A DNA stretch of 64,000 bases, taken from Petrosia ficiformis. Its lineage: Eukaryota > Porifera > Demospongiae > Haplosclerida > Petrosiidae. A program made the position numbers and the translations under genes. The notes under the pieces were generated by a model. That model was not told the DNA's origin. It worked only from the letters and a program-made list of their open reading frames with translations, and did not search any database. The first letter of the stretch is position 1. Each line of letters opens with the position of its first letter. Positions 45,607 to 56,997 of this stretch are shown one piece after another. The stretch is taken from the NCBI GenBank assembly GCA_947044365.1, contig OX345637.1:10219576-10283575 (forward strand), read 5' to 3'.

Positions 45607-45905
45607 ACTAGGCGACATTATTGTTTGTAGCAACACTTCTTCCTATCATACACTAGGCAACATTGTTGTTTGTAGCAACACTTCTTCCTATCATACACTA
45701 GGCGACATTATTGTTTGTAGCAACACTTCTTCCTATCATACACTAGGCAACATTGTTGTTTGTAACAACACTTCTTCCTATCATACACTAGGCAACATTG
45801 TTGTTTGTAACAACACTTCTTCCTATCATACACTAGGCAACATTGTTGTTTGTAACAACACTTCTTCCTATCATACACTAGGCAACATTGTTGTTTGTAA
45901 CAGTT
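45605..45905. repeat. 45-bp minisatellite, main block
   Basis: About seven copies of the same 45-bp unit after the LINE tail, giving an open frame of HTLGNIVVCNNTSSY repeats. Further copies lie at about 49525-49600. Confidence 0.9.
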
Positions 45906-46219
45906 ACATACACCATTTCTTTGATCTTACATGTAACACTTGCAACATTGTTGAGTGATCCTCGTACTAGTGTATGGTGGGCTTTAGACATAATTATATA
46001 TATATATATATATATATATGCATTGTGTTGGAATACATTCAAGATTGTTTATAAATAATTATAATAATAATTACTGAATATTGTCATTGTGCTGACAGAT
46101 TCCTATATAGTCACTGAACTGTGTATCACCAATAAAAAAGTTTCAACCAATTCGTTTAGCTATATCAGCTACATGTTTTCCATTCACCTTAATAATATCT
46201 ACATGTATCATGTGCAAAC

Positions 46220-46510
46220 ATGCTTATAACGAACAAATAATAATTATGTTCCTAATGGATAATACATCTGTAACTTCAATCAGTAACTTGTTTATCGGAA
46301 AGTAAAAACAAATATTATGTTCCTAATGGATAATACATCTGTAACTTCAATTATGAACATGCTTATAATGGAAGTAAAAATGTTACTAATGAATAATACA
46401 CCTGTATCTTCAATTAGTAACTTGTTTATAACAGAAAGTAATAATGTTCCTAATGGATAGTACATCTGTAACTTCAATTAGTAACTTGCTTATAACGGAA
46501 AGTAAAACAT
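46220..46510. repeat. about 75-80-bp degenerate tandem repeat
   Basis: ATGTTCCTAATGGATAATAC, ATCTGTAACTTCAATTAGTA and ACTTGCTTATAACGGAAAG recur four times. A shorter, related block is at 49280-49420. Confidence 0.7.
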
Positions 46511-46699
46511 GATTAATATTGGCTTCCTAGAGATGCTCCCATTATTTATGTATTAAGCATTACTATATACGTAAGGCCAGATTTCTCTAGTCTCATTAGT
46601 CTCACCTAACTTGGTATATCAAGAGTGATCCATTCTTGATTGTATGAAAGGTAAATTAACTTTTCACAAACAAGTTACACTGCTGCAGACTCAAAATGA

Positions 46700-47220
46700 G
46701 TATCATACTCTAAGGCAGGCAAGTCGCATTGGAATGTTCTAATAGCGACCTACGTAGTTCCTGTTTCAATGATAAAGCTTCCTCTGTTAGCGTCCAGTCT
46801 GGCATATGGAATCTCTGGGAACATATCAATTTCACTGGCAGGTGCTTCCAAGTTGGTCCTGGAGAATATGACATGGGGGTAATCAATGCACATATTGGAA
46901 ATGATGTCATCTCTTCAGTGGAGCTGGTATCCAAAATCATACTCTATGAACATTGTGGATTTACAGGCAGGCAACTCGCATTGGAATGTTCTAATAGCGA
47001 CCTACGTAGATCCTGTTTCAATGATACAGCTTCTTCTGTTAAAGTCCAGTCTGGCATATGGAATCTCTGGGAACACATTTATTTCAATGGCAGGTGCTAC
47101 CAAGTTGGTCCTGGAGAATATGACATCGGGGTAATCTGTGCACAGATTGGAAATGATGTCATCTCTTCAGTGGAGCTGGTGCCCAAAATCATACTCTATC
47201 AACATTCACTACTGGAATGA
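46700..47220 (+). CDS. beta/gamma-crystallin domains, block 1 (first domain possibly broken)
   Basis: Two domains of about 84 aa, each two Greek-key motifs: ILYEHCGFTGRQLALE and LWEHIYFNGRCYQVGPGEYD types. The double signatures NDTASS and NDVISS are the (N/D)(N/D)xx(S/T)S calcium-binding pattern of this superfamily. The second domain runs 46936-47187, then the frame ends shortly after ILYQ at 47220. In the first domain the opening YEH..F segment is deleted, leaving CTC TAA in frame, so it is either spliced around or dead. No ATG in frame upstream; 5' exons unknown. Probably part of one gene with 47612-48110. Confidence 0.7.
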
Positions 47221-47611
47221 AAGATCTGAAATATATATGAGCTTAATCTTAAAAATTCAGATTGCTCTGAAATTAATCTGAATATTTTGCAGTTTTCACT
47301 TCAGGTCCATCTGAAATATTGCAATGATCTGAAAATTAGCTGAGAAATTATGTGAACTGCGAAAAATCTGAAATGATTTTCAGACACTCTGAAAAGCATC
47401 ATAATAGTTATTAATTATATTATAAGAAGCTTCATCACACCCTACTGTTATAATTACTGATTCACACCTTGATTTACATGTGGTATAGGAGAATTCAGTA
47501 AGTAATGGAGAAGGTTAGTGGGAGATATGTACGTAACACAGTAAATTGTATGTTTTAGTCTTTTTAATATTAGAAGTAATTATCAATAATAATTATTATA
47601 GGAAACAGTAA

Positions 47612-48110
47612 ACACAATATATATTGTGGATTCAAAGGCAGGCAACTCCCATTGGAATGTTCTGATAGGGACCTACGCAGTTCCTGTTTCAACGATACAG
47701 CTTCCTCTGTTAAAGTCCAGTCTGGCATATGGAAACTCTGGGAACACATCAATTTTACTGGCAGGTGCTTCCACGTTGGTCCTGGAGAATATGACATGGG
47801 GGTAATCTGTGCACAGATTAGAAATGATGTCATCTCTTCGGTGGAGCTGGTGCGGCCCAAAATCGTACTCTATCAACATTGTGGATTTAAAGGCAGGCAA
47901 CCTGTATTGGAATCTTCTGATAGGGACCTACGTAATTCCTGTTTCAATGATACAGCTTCCTCTGTTAAAGTCCAGTTTGGCACCTGGAGACTCTGGGAAC
48001 ACATCAATTTCACTGGCAGGTGCTTCCAAGTTGGTCCTGGAGACTATGACATGGGGGTAATCTGTGCACAGATTGGAAATGATGTCATCTCTTCAGTGCA
48101 GAAGCTATAA
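47612..48110 (+). CDS. beta/gamma-crystallin domains, block 2
   Basis: Two more domains. The first opens YCGFKGRQLPLECSDRDLRS after a plausible acceptor (TTATTATAG near 47600). The second begins IVLYQHCGFKGRQPVLESS and ends SSVQKL and TAA at 48110. Calcium-type motifs NDTASS and NDVISS occur in each. The intron before it would be about 390 bp. The 3' flank (48112-48475) is shared with the 57-kb crystallin gene, confirming a common ancestor. No signal peptide is visible, and the role is unknown; sponge and other invertebrate family members are calcium-binding. Confidence 0.75.
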
Positions 48111-48487
48111 TTTGACTCTACTATAACATGAACACTTTGCATGATAAGTAATGTAGTGTACTTTTTTCAGTACTTGGGTATAGTTTTGTTTTATATAAAC
48201 TTGCTAATTACCATGGCTGACAAAATTGATTTTTTTTGGTTTTTTTGATCTTTGATAATAAAAAAAGTAAATTTTAAACTGGGACCTAGCTAATTATTTT
48301 AAAAATCATCCTAAGATTGTATTGGAATAGTTATTTTACAGTAGCTATGGTTATTTCAACCATTATAATCAATTCACTGTAATTAGCCAAATACTCCAGC
48401 TGTATGACAGTCTACCAGCAGGTTGAACTAGCCAAAAATCTGCCAAAAGTCTTGATGAACATTATATAGTACAAACAGTATTTATTA

Positions 48488-48590
48488 TCAGAGAGTACGG
48501 TAGTACTCTCTATGTTGGGATGGCACGGAAAAAAAATGACCACCCATACATTTTAATTGCAAGTGATGAGCTGAAATCTCTGTAATAATA
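48488..48590. mobile_element. 5' fragment of a TC...CTTG element
   Basis: TCAGAGAGTACGGTAGTACT, the 5' palindrome and about 80 bp after it, preceded by A. No 3' end is found. Confidence 0.6.
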
Positions 48591-48979
48591 ACTGTAATTA
48601 TATAAAAGTATCAATAATAACTCTAATTAAAAAAGTATTGCAATTATTGTGTTCATTAACCTGCATAAATACAATTTATCATGTGACATGCAAGTCACAT
48701 GACATGATCTATAGCCTATATCTATATGATCCATTTGTATGACGTACCTGTGTCCCTGACTTATTAGATCTTTACGAAATAGAGGAACAATAAGCGGTTC
48801 GATCCGATCGACTTCCTGGATTATCAGAGTCTGCCCAAATCATCTTACGGCCAATTCCAAACTAGTTGTGAAGTTTTTAATGATTATTATTATTATTATT
48901 ATTATTTAATGTTCTTTAATCAGGGATGTTACGTCAGCTAAAAGCTGGTTTTCAGTAACGCCCTGAGTTCGGGTCTTGT

Positions 48980-49600
48980 TGATTAACATTGTTGTTTGTA
49001 ACAGTTACAAGCAACACTTCTTTGATCTTTCATGTAACACTCGCAGCGATCCTAGTTTATGATGGGCTTTAGACATAGTTATAATTATATATATATATAA
49101 TATGCATTGTATCAGAATACATTCAAGATTGTTTACTGATAAATACGTAATTATAATGAATATTGTCACTGTGCTGACAGATTCCTATATAGTCACTGAA
49201 CTGTGTATCACCAATAAAAATAATGGTTGTTTCAACTAATTATGTCAGCTGTTATGTTTTCTATTCACCTCAGTTAATAACATCTACATGTATCATGTTG
49301 CGAACATGCTTATAACGGAAGTAAAAACAAATAACTATGTTACTAATGGATAATACATCTGTAACTTCAATTATGAACATGCTTATAATACAAAGTAAAA
49401 CGGAAAGTAAAACATGATAATATTGGCTTCCTACAGATGCTTCCATTATTAATATTAATTTATGTATTAAGCACTACTATCAGGTACGACCAGATTTCTC
49501 TAGTCTCATCAGTCTCACCTAACTTACACTAGGCAACATTGTTGTTTGTAGCAACTCTTCTTCCTATCATACAGTAGGCAACATTGTTGTTTGTAACAAC
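48980..49600. repeat. degenerate copy of the crystallin upstream region
   Basis: Matches 45889-46620 in order (ACATTGTTGTTTGTAACAG, the TTTATAACGG repeats, then CCAGATTTCTCTAGTCTC) but then runs into two 45-bp minisatellite units instead of a crystallin exon. This suggests a failed or deleted further crystallin copy. Confidence 0.7.
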
Positions 49601-49909
49601 ACTTATTTAGTCCATAAGTGAACGTATTATTCATTGCTTTTGCTATACCCACCAAATCACCCATTGTCAACTCTTAATTCTGCAGATTCTAGCAATTCTG
49701 TTTTTCCTTCATTAGTAGTACTACTAGCTAAGGATTAGCTAAGGAATAGATGATTGTGTTCTATATTGATGTGCCTGTTTCTGGAAGCCTGGAACTACAA
49801 CTAGTAATAATACCTGGCCGCGGCTCAGTCATTAACAATTGTCTGTGTATAACTTTAAACAGTGACATTTATCAATTATTACTACACTTCAATTTCTACT
49901 GCGATAATG

Positions 49910-50262
49910 ATTTTTTAAAAATAACAAGATATATAGAGAAAAAAAGTATCCCTATGACTGCTTTGTGGTGTTCAACATTCAGCTAACTTTATCATGCCTG
50001 AAACACATCAGCCTATTATAGTTATTATTTTGATTATCTAACCTGTTTCCCTTTTAAAAAAACCTTGTAGAACTTTAGGAATATATTTCTAGCAGAATAG
50101 CTAGCTAGTAGTTCCAGTTTCTACATAAGCTACACACCTTTCTGTTTCTTTCTGCTGGTTGGTAGAGCTTGAACGCGGGCTCAGCGCGCGTTCTTTTACG
50201 CGCCACGCCCATTAATTGACCGAGCCCCCGAGAATGACTTCCTTAACTTAACTAGCTACGTA
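49910..50262. repeat. dispersed repeat shared with 61440-61785
   Basis: Common blocks: ATATAGAGAAAAAAA, TATCATGCCTGAAAC, AGTTATTATTTYGATTATCT and AGTTCCAGTTTCTACATAAG, leading into the CCCATTAATTGACCGAGCC repeat. The pogo transposon is inserted directly at its right edge. Confidence 0.65.
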
Positions 50263-50270
50263 CGTATATA

Positions 50271-50660
50271 GAGTGGGCGGTCAATTATCAGACGGGTGCA
50301 AATTTCAGACACTATTACTTGAAGACTAAAGGAGTTACTAACCTGTAAACACAACCAGCAGAAGGAGCATTATTTGCAACCTCAGGATACCAAGAATTAA
50401 GTTTGGACTCTATTAATTTTTAAAACCAGAACTCAATAAATATATTTTTTTGGACGCCCTATTATCAGACATCATCATATCTTTCGACTCATATAAGAGT
50501 AATCTCTGCTACAAAGCACTTATATGTTAGCATAGTGTATATACTAAAGCTACACCAAAGGGTATTTATTTCATTCCATTGGCCGCCGAGCTATATCACC
50601 ATGAATGTGGACCGTTTTGAGAGGCCTATAATCAGACAAGGGTGTGGCTGTATTTGGGTG
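50271..50660. repeat. left terminal inverted repeat (about 390 bp)
   Basis: Mirrors 55868-56277. Contains three spaced copies of a TCAGAC word: TTATCAGAC at 50285-50293 and 50462-50470, and TAATCAGAC at about 50629-50637, roughly 170 bp apart. Confidence 0.9.
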
Positions 50661-50667
50661 CGTGAGA

Positions 50668-50914
50668 GCAAATACGAGACAATCGACTTATTTGAATAGG
50701 AAATCAGAAACTCAACAAGTATTTGTAACAGGAAATTACTTGCAAAATTTACAAAAAAAAGTGTATTCAGGCATAGTAGCCATTTTATAGACAAATATGA
50801 GACAATCAACTTATTTGAATAGGAAATCAGAAACTCAACAAGTATTTGTAACAGGAAATTACTTGCAAAATTTACAAAAAAAAGTGTATTCAGGCATACT
50901 AGCCATTTTATAGG
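50668..50914. repeat. tandem pair of about 122 bp inside the transposon
   Basis: AAATACGAGACAATCGACTT through ATTCAGGCATAGTAGCCATT occurs twice in a row next to the left inverted repeat. Confidence 0.85.
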
Positions 50915-51184
50915 ATATGTCACTGCAGATGCAGTGATACCATCCTTCACACTGAGAGCATTGGACCCATTTTACTGCCAAATTGTGGCAACACTTTGAT
51001 AAGGTACACTCTGTTTCTGGAAAAAAATGATAGAAACATTATATGCATGCAATAAGCAATATATATATTTTGTATGCAAGTCTATCACTTCAAACGATTG
51101 AGCTACAATTATGTACCTGTTTTAGTAATATCAGTATCTTTCTTTCCTACAATATTTAATAATTATAATGATAAAATATTAATA

Positions 51185-53130
51185 AAATTATAGAACACAC
51201 CTCTTGAACTATATGTACCCACTTTAGTAATATCAGAATCTTTCCTTCCTATAATTTTAATTACAATTATAGAATATTAATAATAATAATAGAACACACC
51301 TCTTGAACTATATGTATCCACTTTAGTAATATCAGAATTTTTCTTTCCTATAATTTTAATTACAATTATAGAATATTAATAATAATAATAGAACACACCT
51401 CTTGAACTATATGTATCCACTTTAGTAATATCAGAATTTTTCTTTCCTATAATTTTAATTACAATTATAGAATATTAATAATAATAATAGAACACACCTC
51501 TTGAACTATATGTATCCACTTTAGTAATATCAGAATCTTTTTTACCTATAATTTTAATTACAATTATAGTATATAATATATATAATAATAATAATAGAAC
51601 ACACCTCTTGAACTATATGTATCCACTTTAGTAATATCAGAATCTTTCCTTCCTATAATTTTAATTACAATTGTAGAATGTTAATAATAATAATAATAGA
51701 ACACACCTCTTGAACTATATGTACCAACTTTAGTAATATCAGAATCTTTTTTTCCTATAATTTTAATTACAATTATAGTATATAATATATATAATAATAA
51801 TAATAGAACACACCTCTTGAACTATATGTATTTACTTTAGTAATATCAGAATCTTTCCTTCCTATAATTTTAATTACAATTGTAGAATGTTAATAATAAT
51901 AATAATAGAACACACCTCTTGAACTATATGTACCCACTTTAGTAATATCAGAATCTTTCTTTCCTATAATTTTAATTACAATTATAGAATATTAATAATA
52001 ATAATAGAACACACCTCTTGAACTATATGTATCCACTTTAGTAATATCAGAATCTTTCTTTCCTATAATTTTAATTACAATTATAGAATATTAGTAGTGA
52101 TAATTACAGAATGTACCTCTTGAACTATATGTATCCACTTTAGTAATATCAGAATCTTTCCTTCCTATAATTTTAATTATAATTATAGAATATTAATAAT
52201 GATAATTACAGAATGTACCTCTTGAACTATATGTAGTAATATCAGAATCTTTCTTTCCTATAATTTTAATTACAATTATAGAATATTAATAATAATAATA
52301 GAACACACCTCTTGAACTATATGTATCCACTTTAGTAATATCAGAATCTTTCTTTCCTATAATTTTAATTATAATTATAGAATATTAGTAGTGATAATTA
52401 CAGAATGTACCTCTTGAACTATATGTACCCACTTTAGTAATATTAGAATCTTTCCTTCCTATAATTTTAATTATAATTATAGAATATTAATAATGATAAT
52501 TACAGAATGTACCTCTTGAACTATATGTAGTAATATCAGAATCTTTCCTTCCTATAATTTTAATTACAATTATAGAATGTTAATAATAATAATAATAGAA
52601 CACACCTCTTGAACTATATGTACCCACTTTAGTAATATCAGAATCTTTCCTTCCTATAATTTTAATTATAATTATAGAATATTAGTGATGAGAATGTACC
52701 TCTTGAACTATATGTATCAACTTTAGTAATATCAGAATCTTTCCTTCCTATAATTTTAATTACAATTATAGTATATAATAATAATAATAATAATAGAACA
52801 CACCTCTTGAACTATATGTATCCACTTCAGTAATATCAGAATCTTTCTTTCCTATAATTTTAATTATAATTATAGAATATTAGTAGTGATAATTACAGAA
52901 TGTACCTCTTGAACTATATGTATCCCCTTTAGTAATATCAGAATCTTTCTTTCCTATAATTTTAATTATAATTACAGAATATTAGTAGGGATAATTACAG
53001 AATGTACCTCTTGAACTATATGTATCCACTTCAGTAATATCAGAATCTTTCTTTCCTATAATTTTAATTATAATTATAGAATATTAATAATGATAAATAC
53101 AGAACACATCTCTTAAACTAATTTATTAAT
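51185..53130. repeat. 99-bp minisatellite array inside the transposon
   Basis: About 20 copies of a unit with ACACACCTCTTGAACTATAT, ACTTTAGTAATATCAGAATC and TTTTAATTACAATTATAGAA. Two sub-variants (ending AATAATAATAG or AATGATAATTACAG) alternate. It lies downstream of the transposase gene. Confidence 0.95.
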
Positions 53131-53203
53131 ATCAGTATCAGTATCTTTCTTTTCTGCATAATTATATCCTATAATTATAGCATATTAATAATTGTGTTAT
53201 ATA

Positions 53204-53500
53204 CAGCTGGGTGATATTTTGGTATTTCATTTTTGATACAGTATTCCAAAAAATCAAACACACAGTTAATTAAATAATAGTCTGTGCAATGCCTATTGTT
53301 TTGAGTGCACTGCGAGCTGAAATAATTTTTTTTAACAGTGTTTGTTAGGACAGACAGTGATCAAGTTAGAAAAGAGTGATAGACATCCAATAGAAGCCAA
53401 AAGAAGCTACAGCTGTGTGTGGATGATAGTCAAATGAGTGAATTGAGACAGACAAATTTTGATATCATCACTGATATCAAAATAAAATATCACCCAGCTG
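53204..53500. mobile_element. nested MITE (CAGCTGGGTGATATTTT ends)
   Basis: Terminal inverted repeats CAGCTGGGTGATATTTT and AAAATATCACCCAGCTG with TA on each side; 297 bp, non-coding, inserted inside the pogo element. Confidence 0.8.
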
Positions 53501-53554
53501 TAGTGTAATACTTAATTATTACACAAACCTGTACAAATAGTACTAGCTACATAC

Positions 53555-55486
53555 TTAAACAATACTAACATAGTTTAAGCACAAAAGGTAACGAGCAATG
53601 ATGAAATGAAGTATCACATCACTAACACAAATATAATCAAGATTTAAAAATTTACCTTTTTTTTGTTCATTCAATCTTTTCCTTGCTTCTATCTCTCTCC
53701 TTTTTATTTCCCTCTCAACTCGTTTTTGCTCCCTCTCAGCTTTATTAAATGCCTTCCTTTCAGCATCTTCCTTTTTTTTCCGTTCTTTCTCAATTAAGCG
53801 TATTCGATGTTCTTCACTAGTAATAATTCGTGCTGAAGGTTTGTGCTGTGTGGTGTCTGGATATTTTATTTCAGGTAGTGTTAAAAATTCAGATAATGCT
53901 GTGCGAGGTTTAACCTTAGATGGTGATTTGTGCTTTAGCCAGGCATTATATCTTTTGTCAGATTTTATATCATATCCTTCTTCAAACCTCTTAGTAAAAC
54001 GAAGCACTTCTTCTTGTGTAAAAGGTTCATCATCAGACATCACTTCATTATCTGATGTTATGTAATTTATACTGTCAGTGGAAATCTCATCACACTTTTC
54101 AATTTCAGATTCACTGCTCAAGAATGGTGTCTGTGGTAACTGTTGATGCTCAACGGACAAAGAAAGTCGAGATTTTTTAGGTGTACAGAATGGTATATAT
54201 TTCAATCCAGTTCGTTCGCAAAGAGTTAGCTTAGGAGCTGTCTCAGGGGGTACTAGTGCAAAACAGTTTACTGGATATACCCCAGTGATTTTAAATCCAG
54301 CCATTATATTGCTGGGTGTCATGGCTTGAGCCCATGCTTTACTAAAAATTGCTCCAAATTGATAATGAGTAATTACTTTGCCAGGATTTGCACACAAGAA
54401 ATTATGACATTCCTCTCTCCAATATCGTTTTAAAGGACTAAATGCACCCTTATCAAGAGGTTGTGTTCGATGGGTGGTGTTTGGTGGTAAACAAAACACT
54501 ATTACTTTTTCTTCAGCAGCTTTATTCACTAACTGGGGGCTATAATGACTAGAGTGTCCATCCAGTAACAATAATAAAGGTCTTACAGGAGGTGCATATA
54601 CTAAAAAGTGGTGAAAAAACCAGTTTTCAAACAATTCAGTGTCTATCCATCCTTTGGGACTAAAAGCAAATAATGTTCCAGGAACTGAATCTTCATCCAT
54701 GCCATCTCCAAGACCTTTTCGATTAAATATAATCATTGGTGGTAAACTTGTATCTCCAGCACTAACACAGGCTAAAACTGTGACTTGTGCCTTATTCCCA
54801 GTTGAAACAGAATAAAAATTCTTTTGACTTTTTGTTCCAAATACTTTAAGTGGTTTTGCATCTAATGGAACCCCTGTTTCATCGGCATTAAAAATTTGAC
54901 AGGGCCTGTGAATTAAGTCATTATCATAAAGAGTCTGCTCAAGTATATCAAAGTAATTCTGAAGGCTTTCAACTGAGGCTCCTATTTGTCTTGCTCTTGA
55001 TATACTTTCTCCAGTCTTTAGTGTTAAATCAGGATGCCTTTTGCTAAAGGACTTAAGCCAACTCTCTGATACTTGGGTGTTTATTCCCTTTTTTTCTACT
55101 GCACCTTGCACTAGAGCTAAAGTTTCCTTTCGTGTTTTACCATAACCAATAGATGAACAGTTTCGTAGAAAAGTAACCAGCTCTTCCTCTTCTAAAGAAT
55201 CTAAATATTTTCTTGGGCCACTTTTGGATCCAGGTTGAACCCTTCCAACTACTCTATCATGTAATGTTGCCCTAGGTATTGCATACTCTTCAGCAGCTCT
55301 ACGTATACTTGCCCCATCTCTAACAGCTTTTACTGCCTTCCTCATTCTATCTTCTGTCCAGTTCTTGTATTGTTCAGGACGAGTTGAAAACTGCTGGCCT
55401 GGATGGTGGTGGGAAAACTGATGTGTTTTAAAGGCACTATGAACATATATGCGATGATGTTTTGAAGTTTGAATTGAATGAGCCAT
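53555..55486 (-). CDS. pogo/Tigger-like transposase (HTH_psq, CENP-B-type HTH, DDE_1)
   Basis: Cut-and-paste transposase encoded by the surrounding element. From the ATG of MAHSIQT (55486) it gives 643 aa; an upstream in-frame ATG at 55546 adds 20 hydrophobic residues and is less likely. N-terminal pipsqueak-type HTH at about 43-82 (WTEDRMRKAVKAVRDG, IRRAAEEYAIPRATLHDRV), second CENP-B-like HTH at about 95-165, DDE_1 catalytic core at about 195-370. The acidic triad is D202 (FNADETG), D309 (LLLLDGHSSHY) and D345 (TQPLDKGAFSPLKR), a DD35D spacing. The C-terminus is a charged coiled coil rich in Glu, Lys and Arg. A GGTAAAT donor-like site after NEQKK suggests the last hydrophobic residues may be intronic. 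No stop or frameshift interrupts the domains. Confidence 0.93.
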   Translation of the reverse strand: MAHSIQTSKHHRIYVHSAFKTHQFSHHHPGQQFSTRPEQYKNWTEDRMRKAVKAVRDGASIRRAAEEYAIPRATLHDRVVGRVQPGSKSGPRKYLDSLEEEELVTFLRNCSSIGYGKTRKETLALVQGAVEKKGINTQVSESWLKSFSKRHPDLTLKTGESISRARQIGASVESLQNYFDILEQTLYDNDLIHRPCQIFNADETGVPLDAKPLKVFGTKSQKNFYSVSTGNKAQVTVLACVSAGDTSLPPMIIFNRKGLGDGMDEDSVPGTLFAFSPKGWIDTELFENWFFHHFLVYAPPVRPLLLLLDGHSSHYSPQLVNKAAEEKVIVFCLPPNTTHRTQPLDKGAFSPLKRYWREECHNFLCANPGKVITHYQFGAIFSKAWAQAMTPSNIMAGFKITGVYPVNCFALVPPETAPKLTLCERTGLKYIPFCTPKKSRLSLSVEHQQLPQTPFLSSESEIEKCDEISTDSINYITSDNEVMSDDEPFTQEEVLRFTKRFEEGYDIKSDKRYNAWLKHKSPSKVKPRTALSEFLTLPEIKYPDTTQHKPSARIITSEEHRIRLIEKERKKKEDAERKAFNKAEREQKRVEREIKRREIEARKRLNEQKKGKFLNLDYICVSDVILHFIIARYLLCLNYVSIV

Positions 55487-55867
55487 TACTGGTATATATA
55501 TAACACCGAAGTAATACCTATTAAAAATTATACAAAACATTAGCATACATAATTACATATAGACCCCTTTCTATGTACTATCATTGATTTAACATCAAGT
55601 ATTTTAGTAGCTAGAAAATTTCTGACCGCCATTTTAGAGGTCAAGTGTAATAGAATTGTATATATATATTAGTATATATTATATATATCATATATCTGTC
55701 ACAAATTTTTTCAAATTTGCTTTATTAAAGCAAATTTATTTTGTACAGTATCATAGACTTGATAATTACAATAATTATTACAACATACTTAAAATATTGT
55801 CTGGAGTTGAATTAATAGTCCTTGAATCCAGAACTTACGACCTTTCTATGAAATCTAAGCACGTGCA

Positions 55868-56277
55868 CACCCAAATACAGCCACACCCTTGTCTGATTAT
55901 AGGCCTCTCAAAACGGTCCACATTCATGGTGATATAGCTCGGCGGCCAATGGAATGAAATAAATACCCTTTGGTGTAGCTTTAGTATATACACTATGCTA
56001 ACATATAAGTGCTTTGTAGCAGAGATTACTCTTATATGAGTCGAAAGATATGATGATGTCTGATAATAAGCGTATTTGTCTGATAATAGGGCGTCCAAAA
56101 AAATATATTTATTGAGTTCTGGTTTTAAAAATTAATAGAGTCCAAACTTAATTCTTGGTATCCTGAGGTTGCAAATAATGCTCCTTCTGCTGGTTGTGTT
56201 TACAGGTTAGTAACTCCTTTAGTCTTCAAGTAATAGTGTCTGAAATTTGCACCCGTCTGATAATTGACCGCCCACTC
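55868..56277. repeat. right terminal inverted repeat (about 410 bp)
   Basis: Complement of 50271-50660, except for an extra 20 bp near 56060-56085 that duplicates a TGTCTGATAATA word. Confidence 0.9.
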
Positions 56278-56282
56278 TACAA

Positions 56283-56880
56283 CGCATACTCGTAAGGCCA
56301 CAAATAATTATAGTTCGAACCTGTGGGAAAGGCTACGGGCCATAAAAATACGAGTACAAACATTTTTCGCTGTATTATCCTGTAAGTATGTAAGTCAAGA
56401 CACCCAACTTGATTAAATACTAATGCAGAATATACGAAGTCTAAAGAAATTGCTATATCTTTAGACTTGCAAATTTGTTTTGTTTGTTATAGCAAGAGTA
56501 GTTCTACAGATTCTATGTGTACACATTTTGATGAAAAACAAGTGCAGAACAATTTTTGTGTAGCACAGAAAGTAAACTAATTAGCAAAGTATCAAACTTA
56601 AAGTACAATTGGAATATGGATCAGACACTGCGAATTTTGTTTTCAGCGGAGTACAGTGACACCTCTAAGTGTTGCTGCTTACAAAAGCCAGGACTTCCCT
56701 TTGTTGCTGTAGAAAATCCACCATACATGAGCCAAAATACAACGCTCGAAATACATGGGCGTTACAAATTGCTGACATAATAACAATAAACTGATTTGCC
56801 AAAAAAAAAAAAACCACCGTTTGCGCCGGCCCTGTATATGTGGTGATAAAGATTCCTTGCAACTGAGCTGATATTAATTT
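56283..56880. other. no gene recognised
   Basis: Between the transposon and the crystallin upstream block. A 74-codon frame at 56556-56780 has no recognisable domain. From about 56880 the sequence matches 46560-46680. Confidence 0.4.
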
Positions 56881-56997
56881 ATGTATTAAGCATTACTATA
56901 AGTAAGGCCAGATTTCTCTAGTCTCCTCAGTCTCTCCCACTAGCTTGGTATATCAACTTTGTATGAAAGGTAAATTGACTTTTCACAAACAAGTTAA

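Larger units (their letters stand above)
50271..56277. mobile_element. complete pogo/Tigger-like DNA transposon (6007 bp)
   Basis: Inverted ends GAGTGGGCGGTCAATTATCA, flanked by TA on both sides (50269-50270 and 56278-56279), as for the Tc1/mariner-pogo superfamily. It contains one minus-strand transposase, a 99-bp minisatellite array, a 122-bp tandem pair and a nested MITE. Close similarity of the ends and an uninterrupted transposase suggest recent activity. Confidence 0.9.

Noticed and set aside
45428..45958. 176-codon frame with HTLGNIVVCNNTSSY repeats
   Set aside because: Product of a 45-bp minisatellite, whose length is also a multiple of 3.
46886..47134. Alternative-frame proteins over the crystallin repeats (e.g. 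VDLKAGNSHWNLLLATYVV)
   Set aside because: Shifted frames of the 252-bp crystallin repeats; the Greek-key and NDxxSS motifs fix the real frame.
50591..50950. 119-codon minus frame with repeated LNTLFFVNFASNFLLQILVEF
   Set aside because: Derived from the 122-bp tandem pair beside the transposon end.
56556..56780. 74-codon frame between transposon and crystallin gene
   Set aside because: No similarity recognised and no splice context.
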